23,090 bases of DNA, taken from an uncultured Ruminococcus sp. (GTDB lineage: Bacteria > Bacillota > Clostridia > Oscillospirales > Ruminococcaceae). Position 1 is the stretch's first letter, and every line of letters starts with the position of its first letter. The stretch is taken from NCBI RefSeq assembly GCF_946187255.1, contig NZ_CAMHRZ010000021.1, positions 1 to 23,090 of the forward strand. Direction: 5' to 3'. The position numbers were made by a program, and so were the translations under genes. Shown in pieces: positions 15,480-20,704 of this stretch. The notes beneath the pieces were generated by a model that saw only the letters and a list, made by a program, of their open reading frames with translations, ran no database searches and was not told the origin of the DNA.

Positions 15480-15656
15480 TTATTTTTTGGCAGTATGGCA
15501 CTTGCCATGCATAGCACAATTCGCACAGCCGCACCCGCAGCCGCCTTTGCCCGACATCCTGTCCTTGATGACCGAACGCAGAGCCAGTGCAAGTATAACC
15601 ACAACTATTGTTATGACGATGATATTACCTATATTTTCACTGAGCCATACTGCCAT
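15480..15656 (-). CDS. FeoB-associated Cys-rich membrane protein
   Basis: 58 residues, from ATG 15656 (AAGGAGG 7 nt upstream) to TAA at 15480-15482. One N-terminal membrane helix (IGNIIVITIVVVILALAL, residues 9-26), a short basic linker, then a cysteine cluster GGCGCGCANC (38-47) and HGKCH (50-54). This is the usual form of the small protein that follows feoB in Clostridia (FeoB_associated family). It probably supports Fe2+ transport through FeoB, perhaps by binding iron at the inner face; the mechanism is not established. It follows feoB by 12 nt. Confidence 0.92.
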   Translation of the reverse strand: MAVWLSENIGNIIVITIVVVILALALRSVIKDRMSGKGGCGCGCANCAMHGKCHTAKK

Positions 15657-15668
15657 AAATATTCCTCC

Positions 15669-18080
15669 TTATGCTTTGCTGACTGCCAGCTTTGCGGTCA
15701 GCTTGGTCGCTTCCTTGTAAGGTCTTACTAACATATAGATCATGCCCGCCAGCAAAGCGATGGCGAATATAAGTCCGATAGCGTTTACATTGCCTGTCAG
15801 CGCATTGCCGAACTGAGTAATCATGAACGATATTGCGTAAGCAAATCCGCACTGATAGCCGATGGCGAACCATGTCCACTTGGCATTGTTCATCTCACGC
15901 TTGATGGCACCGATAGCCGCGAAACAAGGTGCGCATAGCAGGTTGAACACCAGGAAGGAATATCCTGTGATGCCTGTGAACTGAACTGCCAGCTCCTGCC
16001 ATACGGTCTTGTCTCCGCCGCCGTAAAGCGTACCCATCGTGCCGACGATATTTTCCTTTGCCACAAGACCTGTGATGGATGCCACAGCTGCCTGCCAGTT
16101 GCCCCATCCGAGAGGTGTGAAGATCCATGCGATACCGCTGCCGATCTTTGCGAGTATGGAAGCGCTGAGTTCGTCTTCTTCAAGCATACCGAAACTGCCG
16201 TCAACAAAACCGAATCTGCTTGTGAACCATACAATCACCTGAGAGATGAGTATAACTGTACCCGCCTTTTTGATGAACGACCAGCCTCTCTCCCACATGG
16301 AACGCAGAACGTTCTTTACGGTGGGCAGGTGGTAAGCGGGAAGTTCCATAACGAACGGCGCAGGATCGCCTGCGAACATCTTTGTCTTTTTCAGCATGAT
16401 GCCCGAGATTATGATAGCCGCCATGCCGATGAAATATGCGGAGGTAGCGACCCATGCAGAACCGCCGAAGATAGCGCCTGCGATCATGGCGATGAAAGGT
16501 ACTTTCGCACCACAGGGGATGAATGTGGTGGTCATGATGGTCATACGTCTGTCGCGCTCGTTCTCGATAGTACGGCTCGCCATTATTCCGGGAACACCAC
16601 AGCCAACGCCCACAAGCATGGGAATAAAGCTCTTCCCCGAAAGACCGAACTTGCGGAAAACTCTGTCAAGCACGAATGCGATTCTTGACATATAACCGCA
16701 GGCTTCAAGGAATGCCAGCATCAGGAAAAGCACCAGCATCTGAGGAACAAATCCCAGTACCGCACCGCAGCCTGCGATGATACCGTCAATGATAAGACCT
16801 TTCAGCCAGTCTGCCGCACCTGCTTTGTCAAGCGCCTTTTCAGCCAGTGCGGGAACGGGAGGTACATACCAGCCGTAATCAGCAGGATCGGGCTCGTCGC
16901 CTATCTTCTCGATGGTGGCGAGTGCTTCTTCGTAGTCCGCAACAGTTGCAGTCTCTTCCGAGATCTCAAGGGTCTCCTCGTCCTCAACTTCGTAGGTGAA
17001 TTCATCTTCGGGCGTTCCGTTGGCTTCAACGTAAGCGTCATAACCGTCGATCAGAAGCTGTGCGCCCGCGTATTCTTCGGCATCTTCTTCATACTCCGCA
17101 GTGCCTTTGCCGAAGAGGTGGAAACCGTCCTCACCGAAGATATTATCATTGGTAAAGTCTGTAAGCGGTGCGCCCACGCCCACCATAGCAATCCAGTACA
17201 CCGCGAACATTATCGCCGCAAATATCGGCAGACCAAGCCAGCGGTTTGTAACGACTTTGTCTATATTGTCCGAAGTGCTGAGCGCACCTTTGTTCTTCTT
17301 CACAAGACAGCTGTCGATGATGCCGGATATGTAGTTGTAGCGCTCGTTGGTGATTATGGACTCACTGTCATCATCCAGCTCTTTTTCTACCTTCTCGATA
17401 TCCTTGTTGATGTGAGCAAGCTTTTCACCCTTGATACTCAGCTTTTCAATGACTTTATCGTCACGCTCGAACAGCTTGATAGCGTACCATCTCTGCTGTT
17501 CTTCGGGCAGGTCGTGAACACAGGCTTCTTCGATATGTGCCAGTGCGTGTTCGATCGCCGCATCAAAGCGGTGAACAGGTCCGCCGTGTTTGGTATCTGC
17601 CGCAGAGATAGCCGCTTCTGCAACTTCGGCAACACCGTCGTTTTTCAGCGCGGATATCTCCATCACCTTACAGCCGATAGCTTCACTCAGCTTTGAAATG
17701 TTGATCTTATCGCCGTTCTTGTTGACAACGTCCATCATGTTGACGGCGCAGACAACGGGTATGCCAAGTTCTGTCAGCTGAGTTGTCAGGTAGAGATTTC
17801 GCTCCAGATTCGTGCCGTCGATGATATTAAGTATAACATCGGGCTGCTCGTCTATAAGGTAATTTCTCGCCACAACTTCTTCCAGCGTGTAGGGCGAAAG
17901 GGAATATATTCCCGGCAGGTCGGTGACGATAACATCGCTGTGCTTTTTCAGCTTGCCCTCTTTTTTCTCCACAGTTACACCTGGCCAGTTGCCCACGAAC
18001 TGGTTCGAGCCTGTCAGCGCGTTGAAAAGCGTGGTCTTGCCGCAGTTCGGGTTGCCCGCCAGCGCTATTTTGATACTCAT
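15669..18080 (-). CDS. feoB: Ferrous iron transporter FeoB
   Basis: 803 residues. The cytosolic G domain has G1 GNPNCGKT (9-16), G3 DLPG (54-57), G4 NMMD (114-117) and SAL (143-145). The membrane part includes GCGVPGIMASRTIE (493-506) and CAPCFAAIGAIKREM (716-730), both FeoB signatures. It imports Fe2+ with GTP hydrolysis. Longer than the ~700 typical residues because of an extra acidic stretch of about 80 residues (~325-405) after the first membrane helix, roughly one third Asp/Glu. ATG 18080 has AGGAGG upstream. It lies in the order feoA, feoA, feoB, Cys-rich protein, and has its own extra operator (D) in the 55-nt gap before it. Confidence 0.96.
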   Translation of the reverse strand: MSIKIALAGNPNCGKTTLFNALTGSNQFVGNWPGVTVEKKEGKLKKHSDVIVTDLPGIYSLSPYTLEEVVARNYLIDEQPDVILNIIDGTNLERNLYLTTQLTELGIPVVCAVNMMDVVNKNGDKINISKLSEAIGCKVMEISALKNDGVAEVAEAAISAADTKHGGPVHRFDAAIEHALAHIEEACVHDLPEEQQRWYAIKLFERDDKVIEKLSIKGEKLAHINKDIEKVEKELDDDSESIITNERYNYISGIIDSCLVKKNKGALSTSDNIDKVVTNRWLGLPIFAAIMFAVYWIAMVGVGAPLTDFTNDNIFGEDGFHLFGKGTAEYEEDAEEYAGAQLLIDGYDAYVEANGTPEDEFTYEVEDEETLEISEETATVADYEEALATIEKIGDEPDPADYGWYVPPVPALAEKALDKAGAADWLKGLIIDGIIAGCGAVLGFVPQMLVLFLMLAFLEACGYMSRIAFVLDRVFRKFGLSGKSFIPMLVGVGCGVPGIMASRTIENERDRRMTIMTTTFIPCGAKVPFIAMIAGAIFGGSAWVATSAYFIGMAAIIISGIMLKKTKMFAGDPAPFVMELPAYHLPTVKNVLRSMWERGWSFIKKAGTVILISQVIVWFTSRFGFVDGSFGMLEEDELSASILAKIGSGIAWIFTPLGWGNWQAAVASITGLVAKENIVGTMGTLYGGGDKTVWQELAVQFTGITGYSFLVFNLLCAPCFAAIGAIKREMNNAKWTWFAIGYQCGFAYAISFMITQFGNALTGNVNAIGLIFAIALLAGMIYMLVRPYKEATKLTAKLAVSKA

Positions 18081-18099
18081 AATTCTTCCTCCTAAAAAT

Positions 18100-18115
18100 G
18101 TTAGCTCAAACTAAC
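18100..18115. promoter_or_regulatory. Palindromic operator D, between feoA2 and feoB
   Basis: GTTAG-CTCAAA-CTAAC in the 55-nt gap ahead of feoB. TATATAAG lies just upstream on the minus strand, so a weak internal promoter is possible, but no clear -35 was found. Confidence 0.72.
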
Positions 18116-18135
18116 TTATATACAAAAATAAATGG

Positions 18136-18354
18136 TCACACTATCTCGACCATTTCCGCGTCGGCTTTGCGGATAGACAGCTCATAACCGCGAACCGTAA
18201 CTTCTATCGGGTCTCCCAGCGGTGCGACTTTGCGTACCGTCACAGATGTGCCCTTAGTCAGCCCCATATCCATTATCCTGCGCTTGACAGCACCCTCGCC
18301 CGTGAGCTTTTTCACGGTGACGGTATCACCGATCTTTGCATCTCTCAGTGTCAT
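18136..18354 (-). CDS. feoA: FeoA-family protein (second copy)
   Basis: 72 residues: MTLRDAKIGDTVTVKKLTGE, RRIMDMGLTKGTSVTVRKVAPLGDPIEVTVRGYELSIRKADA. This is the complete SH3-like FeoA fold with the characteristic MDMGL and PLGDPIEV..RGYELSIR motifs. FeoA is a small cytosolic partner needed for FeoB function. It is separated from feoA1 by 11 nt. Confidence 0.94.
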   Translation of the reverse strand: MTLRDAKIGDTVTVKKLTGEGAVKRRIMDMGLTKGTSVTVRKVAPLGDPIEVTVRGYELSIRKADAEMVEIV

Positions 18355-18365
18355 ATCTTTTCCCC

Positions 18366-18578
18366 CTAAACCATTATTTTCATCGCTAATTCGCGGCTCA
18401 CAGCCACTCTCGTTTCCTTGACGTTCACGATAAGATTACCCGCCATTACGGATATGACCGTGACTTTTCCCCCAACGGCAAACCCCAAGTCCTCTAAGTG
18501 CTTGCGGACTTCATTCGTTCCGCCGATACGCGCGATAGTGTAGCTTTCGCCTGCGTTTGCAGATACCAAAGGCATCAT
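18366..18578 (-). CDS. feoA: FeoA-family protein (first copy, divergent)
   Basis: 70 residues from ATG 18578 with AAGGAGG 5 nt upstream (a second ATG three bases on is also possible). A start at GTG 18593 is unlikely since the ribosome binding site would be inside the gene. It keeps the FeoA core, RKHLEDLGFAVGGKVTVISV and NLIVNVKETRVAVSRELAMKI, but is less canonical than the second copy. Tandem feoA genes of two types before feoB are common in Clostridia. It is the first gene of the feo operon, directly after operator E. Confidence 0.9.
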   Translation of the reverse strand: MMPLVSANAGESYTIARIGGTNEVRKHLEDLGFAVGGKVTVISVMAGNLIVNVKETRVAVSRELAMKIMV

Positions 18579-18597
18579 GTTAACCTCCTTCACATTG

Positions 18598-18613
18598 GTT
18601 AGAACAACCTAAC
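18598..18613. promoter_or_regulatory. Palindromic operator E of the feo operon
   Basis: GTTAG-AACAAC-CTAAC, 10 nt after the -10 of the feo promoter on the minus strand, covering about +3 to +20. Placement matches operators B, C1, G and J. Confidence 0.85.
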
Positions 18614-18623
18614 TTTCAATAAG

Positions 18624-18652
18624 ATTATACACCGCTAACTCTTAAAAGTCAA
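18624..18652 (-). promoter_or_regulatory. feo operon promoter
   Basis: Minus-strand TTGACT (18647-18652), 17-nt spacer, TATAAT (18624-18629). The spacer contains a further GTTAG half-site. Confidence 0.85.
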
Positions 18653-18687
18653 TAATATTAAGTTCACTTTGTCGTGTTAAACATAGA

Positions 18688-18703
18688 GTTAGCCGAAGTA
18701 AAC
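18688..18703. promoter_or_regulatory. Imperfect operator F', upstream of the feo promoter
   Basis: GTTAG-CCGAAG-TAAAC: one good and one weak half-site, 36 bp upstream of the feo -35 and 26 bp from operator F. It may be an auxiliary site. Confidence 0.4.
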
Positions 18704-18713
18704 CGTATATTTT

Positions 18714-18729
18714 ATTAGATATAACTAAC
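18714..18729. promoter_or_regulatory. Palindromic operator F, upstream of the feo promoter
   Basis: ATTAG-ATATAA-CTAAC, one outer mismatch. It lies ~60 bp upstream of the feo -35, between the flavodoxin terminator and the feo promoter. Confidence 0.6.
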
Positions 18730-18732
18730 CGT

Positions 18733-18762
18733 AAAAAACTGCCGAACAATGTCGGCAGCTTT
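18733..18762 (-). terminator. Terminator of the DUF3793-flavodoxin operon
   Basis: On the minus strand CTGCCGA (18758-18752) pairs with TCGGCAG (18745-18739) and is followed by six T (18738-18733). It starts about 20 nt after the flavodoxin stop. Confidence 0.9.
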
Positions 18763-18780
18763 TGGAATATATAGGGAAGA

Positions 18781-19185
18781 TCAAGCAAGCTGTTTGCCAA
18801 GTTCACGGCACTTTGCAAGTGCGTCATCATCGGGGGTGTTGTTGCAGATAAGCCCCTCACCGCCCACGACTTCGGCACCTGCCGCCTTGACTCTGTCAGC
18901 CCACAGGCGCATCCATTCGCCGTCGCCCCAGTCGTAAGAACCGAAAAGTGCGATCTTCTTGCCGCTTATCTTGCCCTCGATACCCGAGAAGAAAGGCTCG
19001 AATTCGCCGTCTTCCAGTTCCTCTGCACCCATAGCGGGACAGCCCAGTGCAATAGCATCGAACTCGCTCACATCACCGTCAAATGCGGATACCTGAACAG
19101 CGGATACTCCCGCACCCTCCGCGACTGCCTTTGCCATAGCTTCGGTGTTGCCTGTTCCGCTCCAGTAAATTACTGCTGTTTTCAT
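18781..19185 (-). CDS. Flavodoxin
   Basis: 134 residues, the short-chain flavodoxin length. The FMN phosphate loop is YWSGTGNTEAMA (7-18); the FMN-ring loops correspond to LGCPAMGAEELED and FGSYDWGDGEWM. It is a low-potential electron carrier that replaces ferredoxin when iron is scarce, which fits its place in a unit with a metal-type operator beside the feo genes. ATG 19185 has AGGAGG 7 nt upstream. It follows DUF3793 by 16 nt with no promoter between, so it depends on the promoter at 19815. Confidence 0.95.
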   Translation of the reverse strand: MKTAVIYWSGTGNTEAMAKAVAEGAGVSAVQVSAFDGDVSEFDAIALGCPAMGAEELEDGEFEPFFSGIEGKISGKKIALFGSYDWGDGEWMRLWADRVKAAGAEVVGGEGLICNNTPDDDALAKCRELGKQLA

Positions 19186-19201
19186 TTTATAACCTCCTAT
19201 T

Positions 19202-19765
19202 TTAAGCTACGCATGAGCGCAGCTGTTTGCCGTTTTCAAGTTCCCTGCAAAGGTGGATCCTGCACTGCTTGTAGCACTCAAACATAGCCTTTGCACGTTC
19301 AACGTCACCATAGACTTTCCACAGTCCGCAGAGTTTGCATCTCTGTCCGCAGTTGGCGATGAAGCCTTTTACATCTTCCAGCGGATATCCGAGAAATACT
19401 CCTATCTCATGGGGAAAGTCGCTCTCTGTCAGCCGTTCGCACAGCCTGTCAAGACACTGTTCTGTGTCCCATGAAAAGTCATAACCATACCCCGAAATAA
19501 AAACTCTCACCGCTTTGTCTGACAGCGTTTCCCCAAGCAGACGCTTATCATACAGATATATTATCGTCCGATGACTGCATCTGCTGATGAATCGTGCGCC
19601 TATCCTCGAACCGAAATAGCTTTCTGCAAAAAGCCGTGACAGCTCGTCAATGTCATATTCCTCCGCCGAAAGCGTGGGCAGGCTGCCGCACTTCATGCCC
19701 ATCAGTGTAGGTGCTGCGTGAAATGCAAGTACATTTTCAAGTCGTTTTCGTTCCTGCGCAAGCAT
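19202..19765 (-). CDS. DUF3793 family protein
   Basis: 187 residues from ATG 19765 with AAAGGAG upstream. The family signature FPHEIGVFLGYPLEDVKGFIANCG (117-140) and GLWKVYGD (146-153) is clear, with AAPTLMGMKCGSL at the N-terminus and a Cys-rich C-terminal half (C139, C142, C145, C163, C167, C172 or close). Function is unknown; members often sit beside flavodoxin and feo genes in Clostridia (from memory). The cysteines suggest metal or cluster binding (inference). It is the first gene of the unit controlled by operator G. Confidence 0.88.
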   Translation of the reverse strand: MLAQERKRLENVLAFHAAPTLMGMKCGSLPTLSAEEYDIDELSRLFAESYFGSRIGARFISRCSHRTIIYLYDKRLLGETLSDKAVRVFISGYGYDFSWDTEQCLDRLCERLTESDFPHEIGVFLGYPLEDVKGFIANCGQRCKLCGLWKVYGDVERAKAMFECYKQCRIHLCRELENGKQLRSCVA

Positions 19766-19787
19766 AGGCTTCTCCTTTCATGTTACA

Positions 19788-19803
19788 GTTAGTAATAGCT
19801 AAC
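19788..19803. promoter_or_regulatory. Palindromic operator G of DUF3793-flavodoxin
   Basis: GTTAG-TAATAG-CTAAC, 11 nt after the -10 of the minus-strand promoter. Confidence 0.85.
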
Positions 19804-19814
19804 CGTCTGCTTAT

Positions 19815-19843
19815 ATTATACTTTCTATTCTTTGTAAAGTCAA
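19815..19843 (-). promoter_or_regulatory. Promoter of DUF3793-flavodoxin
   Basis: Minus-strand TTGACT (19838-19843), 17 nt, TATAAT (19815-19820). Confidence 0.87.
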
Positions 19844-19888
19844 GGATATTATTCACCGGTGGGAGAAATTTTGTAGAAACGAATAGAA

Positions 19889-19904
19889 GTTTGCATAAAC
19901 TAAC
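19889..19904. promoter_or_regulatory. Imperfect operator H in the divergent region
   Basis: GTTTG-CATAAA-CTAAC, one mismatch in the left half. It lies 34 bp from operator I, between the divergent DUF3793 and dtxR-like promoters. Confidence 0.5.
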
Positions 19905-19922
19905 CTGATTATTTGTAATATA

Positions 19923-19938
19923 GTTAGAATTCGCTAAC
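19923..19938. promoter_or_regulatory. Palindromic operator I in the divergent region
   Basis: GTTAG-AATTCG-CTAAC, 18 bp upstream of the -35 of the dtxR-like gene and 80 bp upstream of the DUF3793 -35. Confidence 0.75.
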
Positions 19939-19955
19939 CTCTGACCGCCCAAACA

Positions 19956-19984
19956 TTGACATTGACCTTTGCAGGTGATATTAT
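19956..19984 (+). promoter_or_regulatory. Promoter of the DtxR-like regulator gene
   Basis: TTGACA (19956-19961), 17 nt, TATTAT (19979-19984). Operator J starts 9 nt after the -10, which suggests autorepression. Confidence 0.8.
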
Positions 19985-19992
19985 ATTTTGTG

Positions 19993-20008
19993 GTTAATTA
20001 AGTCTAAC
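19993..20008. promoter_or_regulatory. Operator J, start site of the DtxR-like gene
   Basis: GTTAA-TTAAGT-CTAAC, one mismatch, same position relative to the -10 as operators B, C1, E and G. Confidence 0.68.
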
Positions 20009-20026
20009 TATAAAGGGGAATAAATA

Positions 20027-20395
20027 ATGTTGACCGAACAGCAGAAAAAATATCTTATCACTATCTATCTTTTGGGGCAGAACGGCGAGCGCGTGCGCAT
20101 CACCGATATAGCGGATTATCTCCATGTTGCAAAGGCAAGCGCAGTAAAGATGTGCAAGAAACTCATCGAGGAAGAACTGATAGTCAAGGAGCCCTATCGT
20201 CAGATAACGCTGACCCAAAAGGGCGTTTCCGAAGCCAACGGATTGTTCACCCCCTGTGTGATACTGCAGGACTTTTTTGCTTCAAAGGTCGGTATAGAGC
20301 CCAAAAAGGCAGGCGAAGCCAGCATGATGATCTCATCGGTGCTTGATGAGGAAACGATGGAAAAGCTCATAAACTATGTGCTTTCTCAGGGATAG
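20027..20395 (+). CDS. Small DtxR/MntR-like transcriptional regulator
   Basis: 122 residues from ATG 20027 with AAAGGGG upstream. The N-terminal winged helix (LTEQQKKYLITIYLL, RVRITDIADYLHVAKASAVKMCKKL, ELIVKEPYRQITLTQKG; residues 2-66) follows the DtxR-family pattern, and the rest (67-122) is a short helical dimerisation-like part; no SH3-like third domain. By my by-eye comparison with B. subtilis MntR the usual metal ligands are replaced: D8 and E11 by Lys and Ile, H77 by C77, and E99, E102, H103 by Met, Ser, Ser. C43 and C77 are its only cysteines. It is autoregulated through operator J by position, and the best candidate to bind GTTAG-N6-CTAAC throughout the window. Confidence 0.85.
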   Translation: MLTEQQKKYLITIYLLGQNGERVRITDIADYLHVAKASAVKMCKKLIEEELIVKEPYRQITLTQKGVSEANGLFTPCVILQDFFASKVGIEPKKAGEASMMISSVLDEETMEKLINYVLSQG

Positions 20396-20440
20396 ATCAA
20401 AAACAAAATGACAGGGAAAATGTAGGATCTAAGGATATAT

Positions 20441-20486
20441 AAAAGCCTCCCCATGCGGTTCACCATGCCGTATGGGGAGACTTTTA
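20441..20486 (+). terminator. Terminator after the DtxR-like gene
   Basis: AAAAG-C-CTCCCCAT (20441-20454) pairs with ATGGGGAG-A-CTTTT (20472-20485) with one mismatch; GCGG/CCGT extends the stem inward. It starts 45 nt after the stop. Confidence 0.85.
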
Positions 20487-20498
20487 GTTGTATGGTGA

Positions 20499-20655
20499 TT
20501 ATTTTGAATGTTCTATCTGTTTACCAAGAAACATGGCGGTCATCACCGCCGCCGAGAAAAGCCACAGCCCCCGTGATATCCCCGCCCGAGATTATCGGTG
20601 AGACCGCCGGCGCGTGAGTGTTTACTTCCTCAACAGGGCGAAATTCCTCTGAACC
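20499..20655 (-). pseudogene. Truncated second copy of the spoVT 3' end
   Basis: Bases 20510-20655 match 20710-20896 (the end of the recombinase-SpoVT gene) with five substitutions and one 41-base gap, located after base 20534. The gap is bounded by ACAT in the longer copy, as expected for a slippage or short-repeat deletion, and breaks the frame. The copy still shows its own ending (GKQIEHSK, TAA at 20499-20501), different from GKQIEQ of the fused copy. To the right the match stops abruptly at 20656; bases 20656-20704 match nothing I recognise. Confidence 0.85.
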
Positions 20656-20704
20656 TCATTGCAACAATCTGTCCCATGTTCCCGCCGTCAGTAAGGCAAG
20701 GTCA

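Noticed and set aside
18579..18593. GTG start for feoA1 at 18593
   Set aside because: It would place AAGGAGG inside the coding region; ATG 18578 follows it properly.
11953..20008. The GTTAG...CTAAC palindromes as miniature transposon ends or RNA hairpin terminators
   Set aside because: Copies share only the five-base arms, lack target duplications and U-tracts, and keep a fixed position relative to promoters, which fits operators.
11953..20008. Fur boxes
   Set aside because: No GATAATGATAATCATTATC-like sequence was seen at the feo or flavodoxin promoters; the half-site word is of DtxR type.
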